Part shown: piece after piece, positions 1-6,410 of the stretch
How positions within the stretch are numbered: the first letter of the stretch is position 1
How the letters are laid out: the number at the start of each line of letters is the position of its first letter
DNA from: Candidatus Krumholzibacteriia bacterium
Lineage (GTDB): Bacteria; Krumholzibacteriota; Krumholzibacteriia; Krumholzibacteriales; Krumholzibacteriaceae
Reading direction: 5' to 3'
Length of the DNA stretch: 8,645 nt
Assembly (NCBI GenBank): GCA_026387805.1
Contig: JAPLKY010000135.1
Coordinates: 1 to 8,645, forward strand
Notes under the pieces: model-generated
What the model saw: the letters and a program-made list of their open reading frames with translations, nothing else
What the model was told of the DNA's origin: nothing
Database searches by the model: none
Translations under genes and position numbers: made by a program

Positions 1-90
1 CAGCTCGCGCTCGAAGCGCACGAGGAGGTCGTCGGGTTCGGTCCCGAAGTAGTCGATGACGTCCTTGTAGAGATCGTCGAATACCGTCAT
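1..90 (-). CDS. N-terminal fragment of an unrecognised protein, runs off the left edge
   Basis: An open frame begins with ATG at 88-90 on the minus strand and stays open to the window edge, giving 30 residues that begin MTVFDDLYKDVIDYFG. The segment is acidic and has no signal peptide, so a cytoplasmic protein is likely. It loosely recalls the N-terminus of some SAM-dependent methyltransferases, but 30 residues cannot support that. No Shine-Dalgarno sequence lies directly upstream; instead a stem-loop (99-132) ends 8 nt before the ATG. It lies 73 nt downstream of the cytochrome-porin gene on the same strand and could be the third gene of that operon or a separate unit. Confidence 0.5.
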   Translation of the reverse strand, partial: MTVFDDLYKDVIDYFGTEPDDLLVRFEREL

Positions 91-98
91 AGAGCAGA

Positions 99-132
99 GG
101 AGGCTGCGGCCCGTCGCCGAGCCGCAACCTCC
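99..132 (-). terminator. Stem-loop between the cytochrome-porin gene and the next gene
   Basis: Positions 99-110 (GGAGGCTGCGGC) pair with 121-132 (GCCGCAACCTCC). Eleven of the 12 pairs are Watson-Crick, and the twelfth is a G.U wobble in minus-strand RNA, which suits transcription in that direction. The loop is 10 nt. It begins 31 nt after the stop codon of the cytochrome-porin gene. No clear T-tract follows, so it may be a weak or Rho-assisted terminator, an mRNA 3'-end stabiliser, or a leader structure for the gene starting at 90. The stem contains GGAGG, the only Shine-Dalgarno-like sequence near that start. Confidence 0.45.
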
Positions 133-163
133 GTTATCTCCCCGGTCCGCGTGAAGCCGCGCG

Positions 164-1462
164 CTAGAATCCGAAGTCCACGAGCATCGAGTAGTAGCTC
201 TCTTTGAAAAGCGCCAGCTCCTTGTTGCTCTTGTGCTCGTGCGTTCGATACGTATACTCCGCGTGCAGGGCGACGTTCACCGCGTTCCAGTCGCCGAGGT
301 AATAGCGCACGAGCGTCGAGTACGCGTTGATCATGCCGGGCACCGAGTAGCCGTCCGGGATCATCTTGGCGCCGTAGCTCGGCGGTTCGACCCAGTTGTA
401 GAGCACGGAGGCGATGAGGCGATTGTTCCAGAGCCCCCCGTAATCGAGCTCGACGAAAGCGCCTTGAAATTCACAATCCTTTGCCGATTTTTCGAGAAAG
501 TTCCCCGCCTTGTCGTCAAGACCTCGCATATACATGGCAGTGAGATTCAAGGTCTTCCAGTTGAAGCTGCCCGAGGCCCCGTAGCGATACAGCGGCTTGG
601 ATCTGTCGGACCATGCAAGGCGCATGATGGTGTCGGCCGTTGCGTTCCAAACGGGAATCGCATACGGCTGGTTCCCATAGTAGGCGAACGCGCCGACGCG
701 CTGTCCGGCGCTCTGTCCGTCGCCGGGCCCGATGGTCTGAGAGAGCGCGAGGTAGACATCCTTGGACTTGTCGTTCTCGGCGGTCGCGCCCGTTCCGTTC
801 ACGATCCCCAGAGCGTATTTGAAGCCCATCCTGAAATGCCCGGTCGCTTCGATGCCGGTCTGGTTGTCGCCGAACGCAAAGGTGCCGTTCGGTCTATACT
901 CGTAGATTTCATACGGTGCGTTCAGATAAAAGGAACGCTTGGAGCTGAAGAGATGATATGCCGGCTCGAAGCGTCCTACCCTGACGTTCAGGGCGTTCCG
1001 GATGATGTTGCTGAACGCGATATTCGCCGACTCGAGAGCGCCGAGCTGCAAGGGCTCCGCCCCCGCCGCGTCGGCGCTGGGCTCGTCGATACGAGGCGTG
1101 TAGATGAGGAGCACCGAAACGTTCTTGTGCATGACGCCTGCCGCGAGCAGATCGAGGCCCATGAGATCGAAGCTTCCCGTCGTGAGAGGAGAAGCGTTGT
1201 AGCCGTTGAATCCCACCGACGTCCTGAGCGCGATGGGCGTATGGGAATCGAACATCGTCTTTTCCTTGCCCGTCTGCCCCGGAAGCTGGTAGCCATTGTC
1301 GCGGTACCGCTGCCCCCAGTCGTTGAGCTTCGGATACGCCGTGTGGCACATCATGCAGTTGAAGCCGTACTTTCTCGCGAATGCGGGGATCGCCTGCCCC
1401 GGCGCCGGTATCACGAGCGGCAGGGCGACGAGTACGAGCAGGAGAGTGAATATCTTCTTCAT
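164..1462 (-). CDS. Secreted monoheme cytochrome c fused to a predicted outer-membrane porin barrel (Cyc2-like)
   Basis: The protein is 432 residues from the ATG at 1462. That start is preferred over the ATG at 1468 because the AAGGGGG ribosome binding site lies about 8 nt before it but only 2 nt before the other. Residues 1-24 form a Sec signal peptide (MKKIFTLLLV..., ending GQA). The mature protein starts IPAFARKYGFNCMMCH, so the single CxxCH heme c site (C36, C39, H40) sits only about 12 residues in. It is followed by P-x-L-x-x-W/F-G and NGY. This layout is that of Cyc2, the fused cytochrome-porin of iron oxidisers, and of related uncharacterised families. The rest, about 370 residues, has alternating polar/hydrophobic stretches rich in Tyr, Gly and Asn and ends in ...DFGF. 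A terminal Phe is typical of outer-membrane barrels. The only later cysteine is in AKDCEF. It likely carries electrons across the outer membrane; the donor is unknown. It forms an operon with the upstream di-heme peroxidase. Confidence 0.75.
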   Translation of the reverse strand: MKKIFTLLLVLVALPLVIPAPGQAIPAFARKYGFNCMMCHTAYPKLNDWGQRYRDNGYQLPGQTGKEKTMFDSHTPIALRTSVGFNGYNASPLTTGSFDLMGLDLLAAGVMHKNVSVLLIYTPRIDEPSADAAGAEPLQLGALESANIAFSNIIRNALNVRVGRFEPAYHLFSSKRSFYLNAPYEIYEYRPNGTFAFGDNQTGIEATGHFRMGFKYALGIVNGTGATAENDKSKDVYLALSQTIGPGDGQSAGQRVGAFAYYGNQPYAIPVWNATADTIMRLAWSDRSKPLYRYGASGSFNWKTLNLTAMYMRGLDDKAGNFLEKSAKDCEFQGAFVELDYGGLWNNRLIASVLYNWVEPPSYGAKMIPDGYSVPGMINAYSTLVRYYLGDWNAVNVALHAEYTYRTHEHKSNKELALFKESYYSMLVDFGF

Positions 1463-1475
1463 GTTCATCGCCCCC

Positions 1476-2552
1476 TTACTTCGGCAATTCCGATGCCGGA
1501 ATCGGTTTGACGTCCGCCACTTCGGGATTGAGGCTCGTCATCGCGTGCTCGAGAAACGCGACGAGAGCGCGGATCTCCCCCTTCGAAAGCCCGAGGGGAA
1601 TCATCATCGGGTCCATGTTCGGGTCCTTGAATCCGCCCCCCTTGTTGTAGAAGACGATCACGTCCTCGACCGTCTTCTCGTTACCCATGTGGAGGTACGG
1701 CGGACGAAGGCCCACGTCGCGCATCGTCGGCGTCTTGAAGGCGCGCATGTCTTTCGGATCCTTCGTTATGTCGTAGCGGCCGTTGTCCGGCTTGCCCATG
1801 TTCATGTGCGTGCCGAGGTTATGGAAGCGGCCGTCCGAGAAGTTCGGGCCCCAGTGGCAGCAGGAGCAGCGCCCCTTGCCGTTGAATATCTCGAGCCCCT
1901 TCTTCTCGATGCAGGTGAGAGCCGTTTCGTCCCCCTTCGCGAAGCGGTCGAACGGCGAGTCGGTCGTCACGATCGTTCGCTCGAACGCCGCGATCGCCTG
2001 CGCCACCTGATCGACGGTGATCGGCGATGTTCCGAAGACCTCCCTGAACTCCTCGACGTATTCGGGGATGTCGCTCACGGTGCGTATCATGACCTGGTGC
2101 GTGTTTCCCATCTCTATCGGATTCTGGATGGGGCCTTTGGCCTGATCCTCGAGGCTCGGGCTGCGGCCGTCCCAGAATTGCAGGGGATTATATGCGGAGT
2201 TGGAAGCGGGAGGCGCCCTGCGGCCGCCCATCTGACCGTCGATTCCCTTGCTCGTCGGCCCCTTGTCCGACCAGCCCATCGCCGGGCTGTGGCACGTGGC
2301 GCAGCTGATCGTATTGTCCCTCGACAGCCGCGTGTCGAAGTAGAGCTGCTTGCCGAGGAGGATCTTCCTCGCGGTCTGAGGATTATCCGGCGGGATCGGC
2401 GGCGCCGGAAGAACCCCGAGCTTCACCGGCCCGAGCCAGAGCGCGCTCGTCTGCGTGATGGGCGGGACCGGCTTGACCGCGTCGGAGCCCGCGAGAGCCG
2501 CGAGCGGGATGAACAAAACGGTGACTGCGAGCAGTGCGACGATTTTGCCCAT
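1476..2552 (-). CDS. Di-heme cytochrome c peroxidase / MauG family protein
   Basis: The protein is 358 residues from the ATG at 2552, which has AAGGAG 7 nt upstream; an in-frame ATG at 2600 would add 16 residues in front of the signal peptide and is unlikely. Residues 1-22 are a signal peptide (MGKIVALLAVTVLF...), placing it in the periplasm. Two heme c sites are present: CATCH (C84-H88) and CSCCH (C229-H233). Family hallmarks around them are LYFDTRLSRDNTISCATCH, FWDGR (126-130), KGPIQNPIEM (139-148), FKTPTMRDV (272-280) and PPYLHMG (284-290). Length fits the bacterial family (320-360 residues). Members reduce hydrogen peroxide to water with electrons from small cytochromes or cupredoxins; some (MauG) oxidise protein substrates instead, so the substrate is not certain. 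The gene ends 13 nt before the start of the Cyc2-like gene, so the two are almost surely co-transcribed and may be electron partners. The 81-nt AT-rich gap upstream (2553-2633) is the likely promoter region, but no convincing hexamer pair is visible. Confidence 0.9.
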   Translation of the reverse strand: MGKIVALLAVTVLFIPLAALAGSDAVKPVPPITQTSALWLGPVKLGVLPAPPIPPDNPQTARKILLGKQLYFDTRLSRDNTISCATCHSPAMGWSDKGPTSKGIDGQMGGRRAPPASNSAYNPLQFWDGRSPSLEDQAKGPIQNPIEMGNTHQVMIRTVSDIPEYVEEFREVFGTSPITVDQVAQAIAAFERTIVTTDSPFDRFAKGDETALTCIEKKGLEIFNGKGRCSCCHWGPNFSDGRFHNLGTHMNMGKPDNGRYDITKDPKDMRAFKTPTMRDVGLRPPYLHMGNEKTVEDVIVFYNKGGGFKDPNMDPMMIPLGLSKGEIRALVAFLEHAMTSLNPEVADVKPIPASELPK

Positions 2553-2633
2553 ATCGTTCTCCTTCCTGCTGTGGTCGCCGGAATGACAGCAGAAAATCAA
2601 TCTTTATGCAAACGAATTCTTAATTAGAGGATG

Positions 2634-4037
2634 TCATTTCAGCCGCTTGAGCAGGCGTCCGATTCTCTCTCCGGTTTTCGTTGCCGCCGGAGGGTCGTAG
2701 TTCGAGAGCACGATGATCGTGCAGCCGGTCGTAGCGACCGTTTCGACGTAGGCGTTGATCCCCGGGGCGCCGCCGGCGAAGGCCATGTTTCCCGCGAAGA
2801 GTTTCGCGGTCTCGGGCGCCGACAGCTTGTCCGCCTTCAGGGCGAGGACCAGCTTCAGAAGATCGTCCGCCGTCGAATAACCGCCTCCGGCCGAGCTCCC
2901 ACGGGCCGGGCGCGTATAGATGTTGTTGCGCCGCGGCTCGTCCGGGTGCTCCTTGTCGTCCCAGGCGCGCGTGTAGCCGCTCGCGAGGTTGTCGACGAAC
3001 ATATCCGCCATGAAGTGATCCGTATTCTCCATCCCGGCCGGCTTGTAGATGTTCTTGCGAACGTAATCGAAATAGGTAATGCCGCTCGCCTTCTCGACGA
3101 TGAGCCCGAGCACGACGTACCCGCCGTTCGAATACCTGTTGTCCGTGCCCGGCTCGAAGAGCAGCGGCTCGGCCGCGAAGAACGGCAGATAATCGGCGAG
3201 GTCGCGGATCCTGTCCTTCGGCGTCGCGGCGTATTCCTCGCCGAAGAAATCTCCGATACCGGAGGTCATATCGATGAGCTGGCGAATCGTGACCTTCGCC
3301 GCGGCGTCCTTGTTCGGATAGTCGGGAAGGAATCGCCCGAGCTTGTCGTCGAAAGCGAGCGCTCCCTTTCCGGCGAACTGCTCGATCGCGACGCGCGTGA
3401 TGACCTTGTTGATCGATCCGAGATTGAACCGTGTGTCCGTCCGGTTCAATGCGCCGTATTCCCTGCTCGCGAAGCCCCAGGCCTTCTTGTAGATGGGCGT
3501 ATCTCCCCGTGCGACGAGAACGACGCCCGAGAAGTCGTCCTTTTCGACGAGCCCGTCGACGAGGCTGTCGATCGCAGCCAGGATCTCCGCGCCGGTCAGG
3601 GGGGTCGTGGGTTCGTTCGGGTCGGGGGGCTCGTCCATCATCATGAATCGCGCGCCGAGCAGCTTGACGGGCGCATCGTTCTCGAACGCGAAGCCGATCT
3701 CCAGCCAGGAGCCTTTCGAGCCCCTGGCGACGATCGTGAGCGCATCCTCGCGCGCCTCGACGATCTTCATGGGCGCGAGAGCCCCGGCGTCCGCTTTGAG
3801 CTGTTGCAGCGCCTTCAGACGCTGCTCGACCGGGCGCTGTGCGATCGCGCCGGACGAGAGATTCGCCTCGAGAAAGGCGCGAAGGGCTCCGTCGTCGTCG
3901 CTGTTGAATGCCTCGATGTACGCGGCGACGAGCCTTCCCGCGGGCGTTTCGGGGAACGTCACTTGTGCGGGCTCCTCGGCGAAAACAAGCGCCGGGAAAA
4001 CGAGAGCGACAATCACGGCGAGGGCGAACGATCTCAT
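2634..4037 (-). CDS. Secreted serine hydrolase of the beta-lactamase / penicillin-binding-protein fold with N-terminal NTF2-like domain
   Basis: The protein is 467 residues from the ATG at 4037. Longer in-frame starts are rejected because a TATAAT promoter and a signal peptide (residues 1-20, ...ALVFA) fix the start; the AGGAAAGGA ribosome binding site is rather far away (about 12 nt). Residues 25-135 (TPAGRLVAAYIEAFNSDDD...) resemble the NTF2-like domain found in front of many such hydrolases. Residues 150-467 are the serine hydrolase domain, with the SxxK motif SINK (S208, K211) and the YxN motif YSN (302-304). The third motif is odd: where relatives have HGGGAPG this protein has FAGGAPG (420-426), and the segment before it looks shortened. 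Family members include esterases, D-aminopeptidases and class C beta-lactamases, so the substrate cannot be told. It is a separate unit, 81 nt upstream of the peroxidase gene on the same strand, and read-through into that operon is possible. Confidence 0.85.
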   Translation of the reverse strand: MRSFALAVIVALVFPALVFAEEPAQVTFPETPAGRLVAAYIEAFNSDDDGALRAFLEANLSSGAIAQRPVEQRLKALQQLKADAGALAPMKIVEAREDALTIVARGSKGSWLEIGFAFENDAPVKLLGARFMMMDEPPDPNEPTTPLTGAEILAAIDSLVDGLVEKDDFSGVVLVARGDTPIYKKAWGFASREYGALNRTDTRFNLGSINKVITRVAIEQFAGKGALAFDDKLGRFLPDYPNKDAAAKVTIRQLIDMTSGIGDFFGEEYAATPKDRIRDLADYLPFFAAEPLLFEPGTDNRYSNGGYVVLGLIVEKASGITYFDYVRKNIYKPAGMENTDHFMADMFVDNLASGYTRAWDDKEHPDEPRRNNIYTRPARGSSAGGGYSTADDLLKLVLALKADKLSAPETAKLFAGNMAFAGGAPGINAYVETVATTGCTIIVLSNYDPPAATKTGERIGRLLKRLK

Positions 4038-4077
4038 AATAATAGATGTTCCTTTCCTGGAAGAGTGGCTCGATACT

Positions 4078-4106
4078 ATTATAGCGGATTCGAGGAGAGG
4101 AAGTTC
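4078..4106 (-). promoter_or_regulatory. Predicted sigma-70 promoter of the serine hydrolase gene
   Basis: A perfect minus-strand -10 box, TATAAT, lies at 4078-4083. Seventeen bases upstream is GAACTT (4101-4106), a poor match to TTGACA. Transcription would start near 4071, giving a leader of about 34 nt that contains the AGGAAAGGA ribosome binding site. In such a GC-rich sequence a perfect TATAAT at this spacing from a gene start is unlikely by chance. Confidence 0.6.
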
Positions 4107-4170
4107 CGGAAAATAGGCGGGAACTCGGGGACCCGAATCGCCTTGAGCCTGGACGCCTTGTTCCGGATAT

Positions 4171-4203
4171 GGTCGCGGCATCGTACTGCTCCGTGCCGCG
4201 ACC
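4171..4203 (-). terminator. Stem-loop just after the 149-residue protein gene
   Basis: GGTCGCGGCA (4171-4180) is perfectly complementary to TGCCGCGACC (4194-4203), a 10-bp GC-rich stem with a 13-nt loop. It starts 9 nt past the stop codon of the gene at 4213-4662 on the same strand. No T-tract follows, so it may be a weak terminator or a 3'-end stabiliser. It separates that gene from the serine hydrolase promoter downstream. Confidence 0.5.
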
Positions 4204-4212
4204 TTCGTTAGG

Positions 4213-4662
4213 TTACCTCTCCGCGGCGGCCGGCAGCTTCTTCTTGATGGCCTCAAATGCCCCTTCGCCCACGATCCCCCTGATCGTGCAGTAGCGCCAC
4301 GTTCCCTTGAACGAAGCCGCGTCGAACGTGCCGGTGAGCGCAACGTTGAAATCCAGGAACCCCGGATTCAGATTCAGCGACAGCCGAGTCCCCTCGAGCC
4401 GGCCGAGAAGACGGCCGAGCCCGAGCTGAGGCCCGATACTATCCGGGGCGCCGATCCTGTCGAGGCACCACCGGCCCTCGACGCGCTCCGCGTCGCCGGC
4501 GTTTATAGCGAGCCAGCCTCTGATAATGAGCTTACCCGCGCTGTCGTAACCTCGGTATAGAAATGCTCCCATCGGAGGATGCTCGATCGGATTGTGTTTG
4601 AGGCGGCAACCGAAGGAACCGAACATGGCGGCGACGGCGAAACAGCTCGTGAAGTCGATCAT
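4213..4662 (-). CDS. Small protein of unknown function, probably exported, beta-rich
   Basis: I do not recognise this 149-residue protein. The start is well supported: ATG at 4662 with GGGAGG 5 nt upstream. The N-terminus (MIDFTSCFAVAAMFGSFGC) is hydrophobic but has no positive charge, and the lipobox-like SFGC (Cys19) is weak, so export or lipidation is only possible. Residues 47-127 consist of short strand-like segments separated by Gly and Asp (GWLAINAG, VEGRWCLDRIG, LGRLEGTRLSLNLNP, FNVALTGTFD, FKGTWRY), suggesting a small beta-barrel or sandwich like those of lipocalin-type folds. C66 and C125 each follow a conserved-looking Trp region (RWC, WRYC) and could form a disulfide. The C-terminus is basic and Ala-rich. 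It has its own promoter about 230 bp upstream and a long structured leader, and it ends at a stem-loop, so it looks monocistronic. Confidence 0.65.
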   Translation of the reverse strand: MIDFTSCFAVAAMFGSFGCRLKHNPIEHPPMGAFLYRGYDSAGKLIIRGWLAINAGDAERVEGRWCLDRIGAPDSIGPQLGLGRLLGRLEGTRLSLNLNPGFLDFNVALTGTFDAASFKGTWRYCTIRGIVGEGAFEAIKKKLPAAAER

Positions 4663-4686
4663 CTGTGCCTCCCGTTGAATAACCGA

Positions 4687-4720
4687 GCCCGGCCGCCCGC
4701 CGCTACCCGGGCAGCCGGGC
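4687..4720 (-). promoter_or_regulatory. GC-rich leader hairpin upstream of the small protein gene
   Basis: GCCCGGCCGCCCG (4687-4699) pairs with CGGGCAGCCGGGC (4708-4720) around an 8-nt loop. The one imperfect pair becomes a G.U wobble in minus-strand RNA, consistent with function in the transcript of the 4213-4662 gene. The hairpin ends 24 nt before the ATG and about 13 nt before the GGGAGG ribosome binding site. It could be an attenuator, a terminator of a short leader RNA, or a structure affecting translation; no T-tract follows it. Confidence 0.4.
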
Positions 4721-4805
4721 CTCGCCCCTCAGGTGCTCCGCTGCGAGTGCTATTTGGATGGACTCCCGCCGCCTCCTCCAACGAGAAGGCGAGAATCCAA
4801 CTCTC

Positions 4806-4880
4806 TCAGGCGTTGTCCCGTTTGTGCTTTTCGGATGAGTTCGGGTGTCGAGGCTGGGATGATCGGCAATCCGAGAGCAT
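4806..4880 (-). CDS. Possible leaderless 24-codon leader peptide
   Basis: An ATG at 4880 lies only a few bases after the predicted transcription start of the promoter at 4892-4921, so it could be translated as a leaderless message. It encodes 24 residues beginning MLSDCRSSQPRHPNSSEKHK and stops with TGA at 4806-4808. There is no Shine-Dalgarno sequence. The composition (Ser, Arg, Lys, Pro, His) resembles no known protein and may be chance. Listed because its position relative to the promoter is notable. Confidence 0.15.
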   Translation of the reverse strand: MLSDCRSSQPRHPNSSEKHKRDNA

Positions 4881-4891
4881 CTTCGAGGGCG

Positions 4892-4921
4892 AGTATATCA
4901 GAGGTGCGCGGCGCGTGTCAA
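4892..4921 (-). promoter_or_regulatory. Predicted sigma-70 promoter for the small protein gene
   Basis: On the minus strand a perfect -35 box TTGACA (4916-4921) is followed after 18 bases by TATACT (4892-4897), a five-of-six match to TATAAT. The predicted start near 4885 gives a leader of about 220 nt before the ATG at 4662. No other gene lies between, so this promoter most likely serves the small protein gene or a leader RNA. Confidence 0.6.
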
Positions 4922-5038
4922 GGAAGGAAGATTCATTATCATATAATTATGGCATTATCGGCATTGGCGTAAAAGGAATTTGACAACGGTAACGTTATAT
5001 GTCGTGACGCAACCGTTTCGCGGGGCAAGGAATTGGAA

Positions 5039-5065
5039 CGCCGTGCCGCGGATCGCGGCACGGCG
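5039..5065 (-). terminator. Terminator-like perfect hairpin after the esterase gene
   Basis: CGCCGTGCCGCG (5039-5050) and CGCGGCACGGCG (5054-5065) form a perfect 12-bp stem with a GAT loop, 35 nt after the esterase stop codon. In minus-strand RNA it is followed by UUCCAAUUCCUU, a moderate U-rich tail, as expected of an intrinsic terminator. Nothing on the plus strand ends here, so it most likely serves the esterase transcript. Confidence 0.7.
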
Positions 5066-5100
5066 CGTCAAATAAATATTACGTCGGGCTCATGTATGGT

Positions 5101-6306
5101 CTAGTTCTCCGCGCCCAATTCGCGCAGCTTGTTTTGCGAGTTCAGGAGAATCTGTTTCTCGTAATTGCCGGCGCCGGGATTCAGCTCCACGGCGAGCTTG
5201 TAGTATTTTATGGCGTTCGCCTTGTCCCCCATCGTCATGTACGCCTCCGCGAGGCTGTCGTGAGCGTTGAAGGATTTCGGAAAACATTTGATGTTGTACA
5301 GGAAGATCCTGACGGCCTTGTCGTACTCCTTGCGCTGGAGCATAGTGTATCCCATGCCGTTGATCTGCGCTTCGGGGAGAATGCTCGACGCGTCCAGGCC
5401 GAGGGCGCTCCACTTGGCCGCGGTCTTCTTCACGTGTTGATCGACGGCGTCTATATCGGCGTCCATGAAGAGCGCGTTCGGAATCTTCCAGCCGTCGAAG
5501 ATGAAGAGCAGGCCATCGTAGATCGTTCTGCCCGACATCGAGCCGTGATCCCCTTCGACCCACGCGCTCTTCCAACTCAAGCCGGGGAGCTGCGCCTCGA
5601 GCATCCATTTCTCGAGCCCGGTGTACGTGTCGAGGGTTATCTGCGCTTCGCCTCTTCCGACGGTCGTGTAGAGATATTTCCCTTTCAGGTCTCTCGTCTT
5701 CGCGAACTTCTCGATGTTCTTCAGCCAGTACTGGTCGTTGCTCTGGAACCAGGGGCTCCCCGCAAGATATCCGGCGAACATGTCGGGGTAGTTGAACATC
5801 GTATACATGGCGAACAGCCCGCCCACCGAATGGCCGTAGAGTATCTTGAGCGGGCCGGTCCGGTAGCTCTTCTCCACGAGGGGCATCAGCTCTTCCCTGA
5901 GAAACTGTATCGAGAGGTCGGCGTCGGCGAGAGTGTCCGTGCGCTCCTCGAACGGAGTCGGAACGTAGCCGTACCCGAGCTGGGGCACGCCGACGACGAT
6001 CATATTCGGAATGTCCATGGTGCGGGCGAGGAGCTCGACCGTGCCGCAGTCGTAGGTGAAACAGAAGAAGGAGTTCAGGTCGTAGAGCACCGGGTAACGC
6101 GCCGCGCTCTGGTTGTAGCCCGGCGGCACGTAGACGAAAACGTTGACGCTTCTCTTGAGGATCTTCGAATCGAGCGGGATCGACTTTCCGAGAACGATGT
6201 CTGTTCCCTGAGTCTGGGCCAGTGCCGCCGGGCCGGCGCCGGAGACGGCCAGCAGGGCCATGAGCGCGCTCAGCGCCGCGAGATTTCTGAATGGACTCCT
6301 TGTCAT
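5101..6306 (-). CDS. Secreted alpha/beta-hydrolase esterase (Fes/IroE/esterase D type) with C-terminal TPR
   Basis: The protein is 401 residues from the ATG at 6306, which has GGAGG 5 nt upstream; a longer in-frame start at 6462 would begin inside the operator and is rejected. Residues 1-30 are a signal peptide ending ALA. Residues 36-275 are the hydrolase: VNVFVYVPPGY (54-64), YPVLYDLNSF (71-80), MIVVGVP (102-108), the nucleophile elbow GHSVGG with Ser160, and EGDHGSM with the probable catalytic His254. The acid residue is not clear. Relatives cleave ferric-siderophore esters, acyl-CoA, formyl-glutathione or cell-wall mycolyl esters, so the substrate is open; secretion rules out a purely cytoplasmic siderophore role. 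Residues 311-395 are a TPR-like tail (GYTMLQRKEYDKAVRIF, DSLAEAYMTMGDKANAI, ELNPG) nearly matching that of the divergent M56 sensor. Transcription probably starts near 6390 and is likely governed by the shared operator. Confidence 0.85.
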   Translation of the reverse strand: MTRSPFRNLAALSALMALLAVSGAGPAALAQTQGTDIVLGKSIPLDSKILKRSVNVFVYVPPGYNQSAARYPVLYDLNSFFCFTYDCGTVELLARTMDIPNMIVVGVPQLGYGYVPTPFEERTDTLADADLSIQFLREELMPLVEKSYRTGPLKILYGHSVGGLFAMYTMFNYPDMFAGYLAGSPWFQSNDQYWLKNIEKFAKTRDLKGKYLYTTVGRGEAQITLDTYTGLEKWMLEAQLPGLSWKSAWVEGDHGSMSGRTIYDGLLFIFDGWKIPNALFMDADIDAVDQHVKKTAAKWSALGLDASSILPEAQINGMGYTMLQRKEYDKAVRIFLYNIKCFPKSFNAHDSLAEAYMTMGDKANAIKYYKLAVELNPGAGNYEKQILLNSQNKLRELGAEN

Positions 6307-6396
6307 GACGACCTCCGTTCGAGGAGACCCTTGTTCGCGGATGGTAATGATACGCCCGGCGGTAAGGTTAGTTCCCGGGGGGGGGCCGAGAAGATT

Positions 6397-6402
6397 TTTA
6401 TA
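6397..6402 (-). promoter_or_regulatory. Candidate -10 element for the esterase gene
   Basis: Minus-strand TATAAA within an AT-rich run in otherwise GC-rich DNA. No recognisable -35 box lies 16-18 bases upstream, so it would be weak or activator dependent, or it may not be a promoter. The leader would be about 85 nt and would contain a run of nine C (9 G on the plus strand, 6377-6385). The palindromes at 6431-6469 lie just upstream. Confidence 0.35.
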
Positions 6403-6410
6403 TTTTCCTC

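Larger units (their letters stand above)
4663..5100. other. Gene-free stretch of about 440 bases between the small protein gene and the esterase gene
   Basis: No convincing protein gene of normal size is present on either strand. Right to left it holds the esterase terminator (5039-5065), an AT-rich segment (4922-4985) that has no recognisable gene, a strong minus-strand promoter (4892-4921), a possible tiny leader ORF (4806-4880), and a GC-rich hairpin beside the ribosome binding site of the small protein gene (4687-4720). Plus-strand frames through this region are interrupted or GC-driven and have no ribosome binding site. Confidence 0.6.

Noticed and set aside
233..1510. Long plus-strand open frame opposite the cytochrome-porin gene, and similar long frames opposite the peroxidase, serine hydrolase and esterase genes
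   Set aside because: They are shadows of GC-rich genes: Arg/Val/Glu-rich low-information proteins without ribosome binding sites or recognisable domains, while the opposite strand encodes clear families.
4038..4343. N-terminal extension of the serine hydrolase by 102 residues to 4343
   Set aside because: It overlaps the small protein gene, a stem-loop and a TATAAT promoter, and the extension is Arg-rich with no domain, while the signal peptide begins at the ATG at 4037.
4796..4825. Plus-strand CTCTCAGGC, reminiscent of the 3' core of glycine riboswitches, and its complement CTGAGAGAG, reminiscent of the thiamine (TPP) riboswitch
   Set aside because: The matching 5' halves and other conserved cores are missing on both strands, and the plus strand has no gene downstream that it could control.
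4980..5008. Plus-strand TTGACA at 4980-4985 as a promoter
   Set aside because: No acceptable -10 lies 16-18 bases downstream, and no plus-strand gene follows before the convergent esterase gene.
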